Source: Bacteroidales bacterium
GTDB taxonomy: Bacteria; Bacteroidota; Bacteroidia; Bacteroidales; P3
Direction of reading: 5' to 3'
Assembly: GCA_017530105.1 (NCBI GenBank)
Contig: JAFXMW010000135.1
Coordinates: forward strand, 1-35,613
Length of the DNA: 35,613 bases
Shown: in pieces, positions 16,628 to 25,800 of the stretch
How positions within the stretch are numbered: the first letter of the stretch is position 1
Layout: every line of letters starts with the position of its first letter
Made by a program: the position numbers and the translations under genes
Notes under the pieces: model-generated
Seen by the model: only the letters and a program-made list of their open reading frames with translations
What the model was told of the DNA's origin: nothing
The model's database searches: none

Positions 16628-16658
16628 TTTGTAGATATAAAAAAAATTAGTATTTTTG
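16628..16658 (+). promoter_or_regulatory. Canonical Bacteroidota promoter
   Basis: TTTG (16628-16631), 19 bases, then TATTTTTG (16651-16658): a full match to the -33/-7 consensus of Bacteroidota. It lies 25 bases before the barrel protein ATG and immediately after the dehydrogenase stop. Confidence 0.8.
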
Positions 16659-16683
16659 TATCATAAACAAAAAACACAACATC

Positions 16684-17397
16684 ATGAATAAGAGTAAATA
16701 TTTCAAATCGTTATGTGTGGGCATAGCCCTGCTTTGCGCAGGCTATACTGTGAAAGCCCAACAAATCGAAACTTCGGTTTTCTTGAACGGAACACTTCCC
16801 GTGGCACAATTCAACGACAATGTCAACCTCGAACCCTTTGGCTCATTCCAGGTGATGAACCGTAGCGACATCGGCAAAGGAGCCGCCTGCGGATTGGGAG
16901 CCACTGCCCGTTTCGGACTCTGGTTCGACGTAGGTGTCGGCGAACTCCAGCCCTTTGTCGAAGTAAGTTTTCTGTGGAACAACTCCGGTCCATCCATACG
17001 CAAAGCCTACGACAACAACAAAGACTCGCTGAATCAGTACCCCACGGCACCGCAGTACCTTAACCTGCCCGTCATGTTAGGTCTGAAATACCGCTACAAA
17101 CTGATGCCCGACCTGCAGCCCTTTGCCGAGCTGGGCATAGGCTACGACTTCCTCTTCATCACCAAAAACGGCTACCCCGCCCACACCTACTACTACAAAC
17201 CCAGCGGCGGGCTGGCATGGATGGTTGGTCTCGGCACATACCTCGGCGAGCATGTTTCCGTCAGTCTCAACTTCACCGGACTGGGCAACCATCTCATCGA
17301 TCCCACCTCCAAGTCGGCCGACGACCCCAACGAGTACACCGAACGCACCCGTTCCTCCATCGGAACCCTGGGGCTCCGTGTAGGATTCCACTTCTAA
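16684..17397 (+). CDS. Outer membrane beta-barrel protein (PorT-like family)
   Basis: A 237-residue protein with a signal peptide (Lys-rich start, hydrophobic core, cleavage near VKAQQ). The mature part alternates hydrophobic and polar residues, is rich in aromatic residues and Gly, and ends in a terminal Phe (LRVGFHF), the usual outer-membrane insertion signal. Strand-like segments include LQPFVEVSFLW, PVMLGLKYRYKL and LQPFAELGIGYDFLF. It resembles the PF13568-type outer membrane proteins common in Bacteroidota. It is monocistronic: it has its own canonical promoter and is closed by a strong terminator. The cargo or role is unknown. Confidence 0.8.
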   Translation: MNKSKYFKSLCVGIALLCAGYTVKAQQIETSVFLNGTLPVAQFNDNVNLEPFGSFQVMNRSDIGKGAACGLGATARFGLWFDVGVGELQPFVEVSFLWNNSGPSIRKAYDNNKDSLNQYPTAPQYLNLPVMLGLKYRYKLMPDLQPFAELGIGYDFLFITKNGYPAHTYYYKPSGGLAWMVGLGTYLGEHVSVSLNFTGLGNHLIDPTSKSADDPNEYTERTRSSIGTLGLRVGFHF

Positions 17398-17422
17398 ACT
17401 ATTAAAAGAAACTAAAACGATA

Positions 17423-17456
17423 GCGGGCGGCCATCCAGTCGCCCGCTTATTTTTTA
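17423..17456. terminator. Bidirectional intrinsic terminator
   Basis: GCGGGCG (17423-17429) and CGCCCGC (17440-17446) form a perfect GC-rich stem followed on the plus strand by TTATTTTTT. The minus-strand gene ends at 17454, so the same stem probably stops the opposing transcript too. Confidence 0.85.
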
Positions 17457-18296
17457 GTACACCACCCTGTCAATCAATCCAGGCATAGTGCCAAGGCTGT
17501 CGAATTTCAACTTAGGCGTAATAAATGATTGATACAACGGCTCGGAACTATTCGAAGCCGTAGTGTCGTCGCGGGAATCGGCAAAACGGATTACCTCCTC
17601 TTCAGTAACACCGATGAGGTCCATGCTTTTCAAATTAGAATAACGAAAACTGGCAGCCATAAAACGCAAGTAACATATCCACCCGTGTATTTCACCGATA
17701 TTGTCTCTAAACTCATTGTCTTGCATACACTTCATGCAAATATCACTGCCTGGGAAATCCTTCGCGTGCCTTTTTATCCATTCCACATGCCTGGCAGCTC
17801 CCAATACAAATTCGTTATACTGGTTTTCGCAATCATTTATCTCGGCAAAACACTGACCCACCCTGTCAATGAAATTGAAATTGCCCATGTTTTTCCACGT
17901 TTCAATCGAATTTGAAAAAATATTTTCCGCAGTGCGGTCATGGCTAAGTTGCGGAATGGTAATTACCGCGTTTATTGCTTCAACCATCTGGTCGTGGGGA
18001 ATCCTTTCAAGCGAATCCAACGACAACCCCAGCAGCCACGCCGAGATGGTGTCGCGTTGAGTCAAGTCGTCTGCCAGACCGTCAAGCACACGGGCAAAAC
18101 GTTCCACATTGCCGGTTACCATCAACGCCGACATTTTACGGTCCCGGTTTCTTTGCCGTATATCCAGCAAATGTGCTGTACCAAACGTTAACACAATAGA
18201 AATAGTGGTTCCAAGGAAAGTGAGCAGAAGTTCTTTCCACATGCTCTTATTCGTCAGCGTACGACGGAACTTTGGCATCTTAAACTTTATATTCAT
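17454..18296 (-). CDS. Unknown membrane-anchored protein
   Basis: A 280-residue protein that I do not recognise as a named family. It has a basic N-terminus (MNIKFKMPKFRR), one membrane helix (about 20-42, LLLTFLGTTISIVLTFGTAH), then a mainly helical soluble domain with many charged residues and a CMKCMQD motif. The topology suggests a single-pass anchor with the bulk outside the cytoplasm or at the membrane surface. It is the last gene of the apparent minus-strand operon starting at tsaD, 35 bases after the FAH-family gene, and ends at a shared terminator. A short run of seven G bases (plus strand, 18318-18324) lies in its leader. Confidence 0.65.
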   Translation of the reverse strand: MNIKFKMPKFRRTLTNKSMWKELLLTFLGTTISIVLTFGTAHLLDIRQRNRDRKMSALMVTGNVERFARVLDGLADDLTQRDTISAWLLGLSLDSLERIPHDQMVEAINAVITIPQLSHDRTAENIFSNSIETWKNMGNFNFIDRVGQCFAEINDCENQYNEFVLGAARHVEWIKRHAKDFPGSDICMKCMQDNEFRDNIGEIHGWICYLRFMAASFRYSNLKSMDLIGVTEEEVIRFADSRDDTTASNSSEPLYQSFITPKLKFDSLGTMPGLIDRVVY

Positions 18297-18331
18297 GGCT
18301 TGACAGTAATACTTTTTGGGGGGGTAAAATA

Positions 18332-18946
18332 TTATTTGATGGCCAACGACAAAGCGGCACGGCCGCAGAGGGTGCCCTGAAGGGTATCGCCAATGGCTAC
18401 CGGACCAACGCCGGCGGGAGTGCCGGTGAAAATCAAATCGCCGGTACGCAATGTCATAAAACGTGAAATATGGGCTATCAGACTATCCACCGGGAAAATC
18501 ATATCTCGAGTGTTGCCATGCTGCACCGTCTCGCCATTGCGACTGAGCGAAAAATCCAACTCATCAATCCTACATCCAAGTTCCTCCAACTCAAAGAAAG
18601 GTCCCACCACAGCGCTACCGTCGAAGCCTTTCGAAACAAGCCACGGCAGCCCCGAAGCCTTGGCCTTGCGCTGAAGGTCACGGGCGGTGAAATCAATGCC
18701 CAACGCCACCGAATGGTAATATTTATGTGCAAAACGGGGCTGGATGCATTTGCCAAGCCTTTCGATACGTACAACAACCTCCGCCTCATGCTGCAGGTCT
18801 TGGGTAAAATCAGGATAAAACAAAGGCAGTTGCTTAGGGTTCAAAGCACTGTCGGGTTTCATAAAGAAAGTGGGTTCTTCCGGAACCGCGGCTTTCATCT
18901 CTCCAGCATGGGGAGCATAATTACGTACCACACAAAGAATTTTCAT
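18332..18946 (-). CDS. Fumarylacetoacetate hydrolase family protein
   Basis: A 204-residue FAH-fold enzyme. Motifs seen are ILCVVRNYAPHAGEM at the start, HEAEVVVRIERLG with the metal-binding His and Glu, FTARDLQRKAKASGLPW, and the C-terminal GDLIFTGTPAGVGPV typical of this family. Members hydrolyse C-C bonds or decarboxylate small keto acids with a divalent metal. The start at 18946 was chosen because it gives the family N-terminus and leaves 7 bases to the upstream stop; a further upstream in-frame ATG at 19009 would overlap the previous gene. The substrate is unknown, and its linkage to envelope genes does not suggest one. Confidence 0.88.
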   Translation of the reverse strand: MKILCVVRNYAPHAGEMKAAVPEEPTFFMKPDSALNPKQLPLFYPDFTQDLQHEAEVVVRIERLGKCIQPRFAHKYYHSVALGIDFTARDLQRKAKASGLPWLVSKGFDGSAVVGPFFELEELGCRIDELDFSLSRNGETVQHGNTRDMIFPVDSLIAHISRFMTLRTGDLIFTGTPAGVGPVAIGDTLQGTLCGRAALSLAIK

Positions 18947-18953
18947 AGCCTCA

Positions 18954-20585
18954 TCAATCCATAAAATGATAATCCACAATGTCGATTCTGCGGGCGCGGG
19001 CAGCTTCAAGGCTGTATACAGACTTCAAGCTATGCGGATTGCGCAAAGGACTGGACGGTGCAACCTCGTTGGTGTCTGCAGCCCCGTGTGCCACCTGAGT
19101 CAATTTAAGGCTCCCGTTGTTCAAAAATGGGAGCAACGCCTGGTCGTTCCAACGGAGCAATTGGTTGCGGAAACTATCTATACGGCGCTTGGAAAGATTG
19201 ACATTATACACACTTTCAAACAGGGGGCTTGCAAATCCGTCAATCGTAACACACACCTTTCTGCCCGCCTTCAAATCCTCATACATCAGTTCAATGAAAG
19301 TCATCATATCATTGTATCCCCTCTTCAGTTCATATTCAAAAAACATATCAACCGCCCCTTGTATCGAATCCCATTTGCGTTTATCCACCGGACTGGGTTG
19401 GGCACCCTTGTATTCATCAATCATTTGATAGTAACGCTTGAAAGTGGCGGCATAATCAAGTTTTGTCACCGTGTCGAGAGTACAAGGAGTGGGCTCGTCG
19501 TTATGAAAATAGAGACTCAGCGGCAACAAATCCAAAGCACTGCGTACGTATGGCGTTTCGGGATGCACCGGGACTACATCCTCAGGGCGATACAACCTGC
19601 GCCAGCGAAACAAATCGTTACAGCAATTACTGTCCGACTCGAACAACGACCCTGGACGGTTGGAAGAAAAGAAACCGCACGCCATCACCTTGAAAGTGGT
19701 GTCAACAACCTTCTTGCCCGAAGGCGACTCCACCATAGGGGGTTCCGTGGAGCATCTGCACCGGCAAGGCTGTTGGGTAAAAAACAAATCGTCATAGGGA
19801 CTATTGATTTCTCTCCCCAAAGTGCGAGGCATCTGCCAGCTGTTGCGGAATCCCTCAGCCTGGTAAATATCAAAACCGCCCATACCGCCTGACCTGTTGC
19901 TCGAAAAATACAAACAACCCTCCTCATTCGAATAGAACGGCGTGATATCATTGCTGTCGCTGTTCACAGGCATACCCAAATTGGTGCAATTGCCCGGCTT
20001 CCCCTCGCCAATAAGCACCGTATACCAGATGTCCATTCCACCCATACCGCCCGGACGGTCGGAACTGAAATAAAGAATGGTCTTGCCGTCGGGCAGATAG
20101 CCCACCGCGGGATGGGTGCTGGAATACCCTTTCAGATTCACATCGCCGCCGAGAGGCTGGGCTTTACGCCACCGCTTGTTGACCCGTTTGGTATAGTAAA
20201 TATGGTTCACATTCTCCTTGCCGAACTCTCCGCGGGTGAAATAGATGATGTCGTTCTTAGCGTCATAAGTGACATTCCCGCAATTCATACCGCTGGTATT
20301 CAAACCCCACTGGTTAACCTTGCTCCCGCTCAAAGAGCCGTCCGCAGCCACATCTGCCTGAAACACCTGTGTCAGGATGGGAGTGAAATCAACCAAATAA
20401 AGCCTGTTGGCCTCCTGGCTCTGCATAGTAGTATAAAGCAGCACGCTGTCATCCACCATCACACCGCCCGTCTCGCTTCCCGTGGTGTTAATCGGTGGAG
20501 CCACATGCGTTACCTCATAACGAACCTGCCCCTGTGCCACAGCGAGCAAAGGAATCAAAGAAAGAACAATAGCAAAATATCTCAT
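18954..20585 (-). CDS. PD40 beta-propeller protein with OmpA-like C-terminus (PorE-like)
   Basis: A 543-residue exported protein with a signal peptide (MRYFAIVLSLIPLLAVAQGQ). Propeller blades of PD40 type repeat the motif YFSSDRPGGMGGMDIW (172-187), YFSSNRSGGMGGFDIY (226-241) and FFSSNRPG (305-312). An OmpA-like region at about 440-480 contains VTIDGFASPLFESVYNVNLS followed by KRRIDSFR, as in peptidoglycan-binding domains. A Cys cluster (PCRCRC at 273-278, Cys303, Cys321-322) interrupts the propeller. Proteins of this architecture, such as PorE/SprE-associated factors, work with PorP/SprF in type IX secretion or gliding, and a PorP-like gene lies 25 bases upstream. It lacks the N-terminal TPR reported for PorE, so it is a relative, not necessarily the core component. 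Confidence 0.75.
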   Translation of the reverse strand: MRYFAIVLSLIPLLAVAQGQVRYEVTHVAPPINTTGSETGGVMVDDSVLLYTTMQSQEANRLYLVDFTPILTQVFQADVAADGSLSGSKVNQWGLNTSGMNCGNVTYDAKNDIIYFTRGEFGKENVNHIYYTKRVNKRWRKAQPLGGDVNLKGYSSTHPAVGYLPDGKTILYFSSDRPGGMGGMDIWYTVLIGEGKPGNCTNLGMPVNSDSNDITPFYSNEEGCLYFSSNRSGGMGGFDIYQAEGFRNSWQMPRTLGREINSPYDDLFFTQQPCRCRCSTEPPMVESPSGKKVVDTTFKVMACGFFSSNRPGSLFESDSNCCNDLFRWRRLYRPEDVVPVHPETPYVRSALDLLPLSLYFHNDEPTPCTLDTVTKLDYAATFKRYYQMIDEYKGAQPSPVDKRKWDSIQGAVDMFFEYELKRGYNDMMTFIELMYEDLKAGRKVCVTIDGFASPLFESVYNVNLSKRRIDSFRNQLLRWNDQALLPFLNNGSLKLTQVAHGAADTNEVAPSSPLRNPHSLKSVYSLEAARARRIDIVDYHFMD

Positions 20586-20610
20586 TTTATTATGAATTAA
20601 CTGTCAATTT

Positions 20611-21582
20611 TCAATATTGGGGGCATTTGATACGTTTGGTTTTCTTGCTGTCGTGCACAAAGCGGTAAACCAGTCCCAATTCAAACGCACCGAAACCCTT
20701 GCTGGCCGCTGAAAGTCCCGACACATTGGCATCGTAGCTGAACGAAAATAGAAACGCATCGTACTCCATCATCATATTGGCCACAACCGCGTCGGCATGT
20801 CGCACGGCCAGACCCGCCCGCAGACTCACCTCCCGTGACCCTCCTTCCTCAATATACCACTTAATATCGGCACCATACAGCAGCTCCCTGTACTCGCCCT
20901 GCATCTGCCATGTAGCAACAGGCAGCAGCGAAACATTCTGCCAGCAACGATATTCAGCCCGTGCAAAAAGGCTCAACCTACGTTCCATAAACGTATTGTC
21001 CAGACCCATATAAGAGATATTGGGACGGTTGATATTACGGGCCGACAGTCCTGCCTTCAAATGAAAGTCGGCCGTGGGTTGCCAATACCAAGCCAACCCG
21101 GCGGCAAACAACGGATAGTTCACCTTCTGCATGGCGAAACTCTCCGACCCGTCCTCCATCTCGGCACGCGAAGGGTCGAAGCCGCTCTGTGCCCATCCCC
21201 CGTCCACACCCACCGACAGGATGCTCGTGCCCGCGCGGTTAAGCGCACAGTAATAAGCCAACGACAAATGTCCCGACACAGTGCCGTAATGCAACGTACC
21301 CGCATGGTCGTTAAAAAACGACACACCCGCACTCAGTCCCTTTCTGCTGCCGCCGCGCCACAGAGCCATCTCGCCCGTCAAAGCCAACGTCTGGTAAGGG
21401 ATACTCACACTGGCCCACTGATTACGATACAACACACCGAAACGCCCGTCACCCTGATAGAAACCCGAGTAAGCCGGATTCAGCAGGACAGGGTCGGCGT
21501 CAACCTGCGAAAAATGGATATCCTGCCCTACGCCCGACAGCATCGGCAACACCAAGCACAATATGGCAAACACCCGTTTCAT
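20611..21582 (-). CDS. PorP/SprF family type IX secretion membrane protein
   Basis: A 323-residue outer-membrane protein with a signal peptide (MKRVFAILCLVLPMLSGVGQ). The stretch DIHFSQVDADPVLLNPAYSG followed by GVLYRNQWASV is the hallmark of the PorP/SprF family, and barrel-like strands follow to the C-terminus. PorP is part of the type IX secretion apparatus; many Bacteroidota have several paralogues tied to specific secreted proteins. The start at 21582 gives the signal peptide and follows the tsaD stop by one base; the longer in-frame start at 21783 lies inside tsaD and is rejected. It is paired with the PD40/OmpA-like gene downstream. Confidence 0.85.
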   Translation of the reverse strand: MKRVFAILCLVLPMLSGVGQDIHFSQVDADPVLLNPAYSGFYQGDGRFGVLYRNQWASVSIPYQTLALTGEMALWRGGSRKGLSAGVSFFNDHAGTLHYGTVSGHLSLAYYCALNRAGTSILSVGVDGGWAQSGFDPSRAEMEDGSESFAMQKVNYPLFAAGLAWYWQPTADFHLKAGLSARNINRPNISYMGLDNTFMERRLSLFARAEYRCWQNVSLLPVATWQMQGEYRELLYGADIKWYIEEGGSREVSLRAGLAVRHADAVVANMMMEYDAFLFSFSYDANVSGLSAASKGFGAFELGLVYRFVHDSKKTKRIKCPQY

Positions 21583-21583
21583 A

Positions 21584-22627
21584 TCAATTCTCCCTGGCGT
21601 AAGGTGGCAGCGAAATATCGGCAAAATCCCCCTGCAAAAATTTAAAGTAACCCGCAATCCCCACCATAGCGGCATTGTCGGTACAGAACTGCATCTTGGG
21701 GATAAACACCTGCAAGTGCCTCCTCCTCCCCAACCGTTCCACCTCGCCCCGCAACAGACTGTTGGCCGACACGCCGCCGGCAATAGCCACCTGCCTCACC
21801 CCCGTCTCCTTCACGGCACGCTCCAGTTTCTTTACCAGAAAGCCGACAATGCACCGTTGAATCGAAGCACACAAGTCAGCTTTATTCTTCTCGATAAAAT
21901 CCGGATCCTCGGCCAGACGGTCACGCAGAAAATATAGGAAAGATGTCTTCAGGCCGCTGAAACTATAGTCCAGCCCCGGGATGTTAGGCGTGGCGAAATG
22001 GAATGCATCCGCATTGCCCTCTTTTGCCAGCCGGTCAATAACGGGGCCACCCGGATAACCCAAATCCATAATCTTGGCGGCCTTGTCAATGGCTTCCCCT
22101 GCAGCGTCGTCAATAGTCTGCCCCAGCACCTCCATATCGAAATGGCTCCGCAGCAGCAGAATCTGTGTATGCCCACCGCTGACGAGCAGGCAGATGAACG
22201 GGAACTGCGGCACCGCGCTCTCGTCCGACTCCTTGATGAAATGTGACAAAACATGAGCCTGCAGGTGGTTCACCTCCACCAGCGGGACACCCAACGACTG
22301 GGCGAAGCCCTTGGCAAACGACACCCCCACCATCAGCGACCCCAGCAGACCCGGGCCGCGGGTGAAAGCCACCGCATCCACCTCTCTCCTGTCGACACCT
22401 GCCCCGTGGAGGGCAGCGTCCACCACCGGGACGATATTCTGCTGATGGGCGCGCGAAGCCAGCTCAGGCACCACGCCCCCATACTGCTCATGCACCTTCT
22501 GCGACGCAATCACATTCGACAGAATCCGGTCACCCCGCAGCACCGCTGCGGAAGTGTCGTCGCACGACGACTCTATCGACAGAATCAGCGGGGACACCCC
22601 CCTGCAATTATTTCCTACAGACATCAT
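21584..22627 (-). CDS. tsaD: tRNA N6-threonylcarbamoyladenosine synthase subunit
   Basis: A 347-residue Kae1/TsaD protein that transfers the threonylcarbamoyl group to A37 of ANN-decoding tRNAs. It shows ILSIESSCDDTSAAV, the metal-binding GGVVPELASRAHQQN, FTRGPGLLGSLMVG, LVSGGHTQI, GEAIDKAAK and VAIAGGVSANSLLR. Tandem ATGs stand at 22627 and 22624; the ATG at 22666 overlaps a likely -7 promoter box and is rejected. The gene heads a five-gene minus-strand operon, and its stop is one base from the PorP-like start. Placing an essential tRNA gene ahead of envelope genes would give them constant expression. Confidence 0.92.
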   Translation of the reverse strand: MMSVGNNCRGVSPLILSIESSCDDTSAAVLRGDRILSNVIASQKVHEQYGGVVPELASRAHQQNIVPVVDAALHGAGVDRREVDAVAFTRGPGLLGSLMVGVSFAKGFAQSLGVPLVEVNHLQAHVLSHFIKESDESAVPQFPFICLLVSGGHTQILLLRSHFDMEVLGQTIDDAAGEAIDKAAKIMDLGYPGGPVIDRLAKEGNADAFHFATPNIPGLDYSFSGLKTSFLYFLRDRLAEDPDFIEKNKADLCASIQRCIVGFLVKKLERAVKETGVRQVAIAGGVSANSLLRGEVERLGRRRHLQVFIPKMQFCTDNAAMVGIAGYFKFLQGDFADISLPPYAREN

Positions 22628-22662
22628 AGTTTTTACCGAAAACCCCCGTGGGGTTTTGAAAT

Positions 22663-22671
22663 GCAAAAATA
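22663..22671 (-). promoter_or_regulatory. -7 promoter box for the tsaD operon
   Basis: The minus strand reads TATTTTTGC, an exact TAnnTTTG match, giving a leader of about 30 bases to the ATG at 22627. No clean TTTG lies at the usual -33 distance. Confidence 0.55.
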
Positions 22672-22802
22672 CAAATAAATTCCCATATATCAGAAAAAAA
22701 ACAAAAAAGTGTTCCTCTCAGCTAATAACCAAGAAAAAGTTTCAGGTGCAATAAAATATTTTCGGGCATGGGACGTTATAAAATAACTTATCGTAAAAAA
22801 CC

Positions 22803-25800
22803 TTGAAAGGCAAGGCGGCAAAATACTCTGTGCGGCGCGTCCTCGGTGCCGTCTTTACGGCGGTGTATATCTTCGTTGCGTTGCTCAACAGCACTGTGGT
22901 ACAATCATATATCGGTGCTGCTGTGGGGTATTATTTCTCTAAGGAGTGGGGCGGCAAGGTCCGCATCGGCGCCCTCCACGCCAGCCCTTTCAGCCATGTC
23001 ATCCTCGACAAGATAGAACTTATCTCCCCCACGAACGACACGATTTATTGCGGCGACCGCATCACGTGCCGCTTCAAGCGTTTCCCCTTCCACGGCGACG
23101 GCCTGAGTTTCGACCGCGTGTCGCTGCGCAACGGCCGCTACCATCTGCAGACCTTTCGCAACGAGGAGGGCAGGGGCGGCATCAATCTCGACTTTATCAT
23201 CCGCTATTTCGCCGAGCGTTCCACGCCCGACACCACCTCGGCCCCGAGTCCTTTCACCGTGGAGGTGGGTGAACTGAGGCTGCACCATGTTGACTATATC
23301 CAGGACTTGCCCGAGCCTCCCGGGCGTAGAACCTTCCCTCACGGGGTGGATATCCCCCACATGCGTTTCAGAAACATCTGCGGGGTGTTGCGCAACATCT
23401 ATGTGTTGAACGACCATGTGAGGGTGAGAATCGTTTCGCTTTCCACCACCGAGGCATCTGGCTTGCATATCGTCGACCTTTCGATGGATGCCGAGGTGTC
23501 GCCCCACGGCATCCGTGCCACGAACATGGACCTGCAGACCGACGACAGCCGCGTCTTTATGGATGCCCGGCTGGATTTCGACGGTTGGGACGAGATGGGC
23601 GACTATTGCAACACGGTAGTTCACGACGTGGTGCTGAAGGAGGGCACAGAGGTGAACCTGTACGACGCCGCCTACTGGGCCCCCACGCTGTGGGGAATAA
23701 ACAGCAGGGTGGCTGTGCAGGGTCATCTATACGGCCCGGTGGCCGACATGAGAGCCGAACACCTCACAGCGTCGTTCGGCGAAAGCAGCAATCTGTTTAT
23801 GGACGCCCGTATCACAGGTCTCCCCGACATCAACCATACCCGGCTCGATGTGGTCATTCACCGGCTGCATACCACCTATGGCGACCTTGCCGCCGTGCAA
23901 CATCCCGAGCCTATCAAGATGCATGCCCCCGACCTTGTCCGCCAGATGGCCATCATCGACCTGAACGGCTCGGTGACGGGTGGCTTGAGGGATTGCGAGG
24001 CGTGGCTGAACGTCAATTCCCTGGCCGGGGACGTGGAAACCCACGCAAGGCTCGCCTACGACACGGTGAAGGGGGAGTATGCCTACTGGGGCGATGTGGA
24101 CTCGCGGTGGATAGGTCTCCACGCCTTGCTGCCCAACGAGTGGGTGTCGCGTACGGGGATGCATCTCTCGTTCCAGGGCTCGGGACTGAACCCCGAGCAG
24201 ATGGAAGCTACCGTGGAGGGGCGGTTGTACAACACTGTGTTCCGCGGCCACACCCTGGGGCGCGCCACTTTTTCGGCCGAGGTTGCCAACGGCATTCTGG
24301 CTGCTGAGGTGGGACTGAACGACTCTCTCATAGGTCTCGACCTTTCGGCCTCGGCCAATCTGGCCGACAACAGTTACCAGGCCGACCTCCTCCTGGACGA
24401 TGCCCATCTCACCACTCTGAACCTTGTGAAATCGGATTCGTCGCTAAGACTTTCAACCCGTCTGCACGCCCACGTGAGGGGCAAGGATGCCGAGCATCTG
24501 ACGGGCTCGCTGAGCATGGACAACACCCTGTTGCAAATAGGGAGGCGCGAGGTGGAGATGAAGAGTCTGCAACTGGTCGCCAACGAGGCCATGGGAAAGA
24601 AACAACTTGCGATGGACTGCGACTGGATGCATTTTGCAGCAGAGGGGTGGTTTGCATATAAGGACTTCCCCCTGATGGTGCAGGATTTCTGCCGCCGTTT
24701 CTTGCCCACCTATTACAACCCATACCGTCACCCTGTGGGGAGCGAAACAGGGTATGGAAGGAAACCCGCAACAGGGGAGATGCTTCCAGCGCCCGACGCC
24801 AGCCTGAGCCTTGAGATGGTCTGGCACGACGAGGGGGGCACGTTTGCCAACCTTTTCCCCAATATGGGCATAGCCGACGGCACCCGTATCCTGGGCAACT
24901 ACAATCCCGCCGAGAGCCTGAAGATGGTGCTTACGTCCGACTCGTTGAGAGTAAACAGCATCACCATGCACGACGTGGGGGTAGACGCCGGCACGGTGGG
25001 CGAGAGCTACCGCATGAACCTTCACTCCAACAGTCTCACGGTGGGCACCGTCCCCCTGATGAACAACATGAACCTTACCGCCGGAATGGGACGCGCCATC
25101 TCCACCATGGCCCTGAAATGGGGCGACAGGCAGGCTCCTCTGCCCCCAGGCGACCGAAGCAACTGCGGCGACCTGGAGCTGGTGATGACCAGCACGACCG
25201 TGGACAACCGCATCATGATCACCCAACCCAATTTCTATGTGCTGGGCGGGAGATGGAGCGTAGTGTGCCCGTCGGGCTTGATGGTCAACAATGAGCGTCT
25301 CCAACTCAACGAATTGAAGGTCTACGGCATGAACCAGTCGGTGACGGTGAACGCCTACGTGGCCCATGATGAGAACGACTATGTCTCGGCTCTGTTTAAA
25401 GACTTCTCGATGGGGCAGGTCTGCACCCTGCTGCTGGCCGACAAACCCATCGGCATCGAAGGCACCCTCGACGGGCAGCTTTCGGTGAAGGGGCTGAACC
25501 AAACGCCCCGACTGGACGCCAACCTGTCGGTTGATAATTTTGTGTTCAACGGACAGCCCCTCGGCGACATGACCCTCGACACCCGCTATTCCATAGCCGA
25601 CGCCCGCATCGACGCCGACATCGTTTCGCGGCTGGAGGGCTACAACCCTATCGAACTGCACGGCTACCTTTCGACCGTGGGAAAACAGCCCAAGATGGAT
25701 TTCCTGCTGCAGGCCACCGCGCTCCCGCTGCGCGCCGCACGGCCGTTCCTTTCCTCGGTGGCCGAAAACATCAATGGGACTGTGGACGCAACCATCCATG

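Noticed and set aside
21583-21783. Longer 5' end for the PorP-like gene
   Set aside because: It would lie wholly inside tsaD and would bury the signal peptide.
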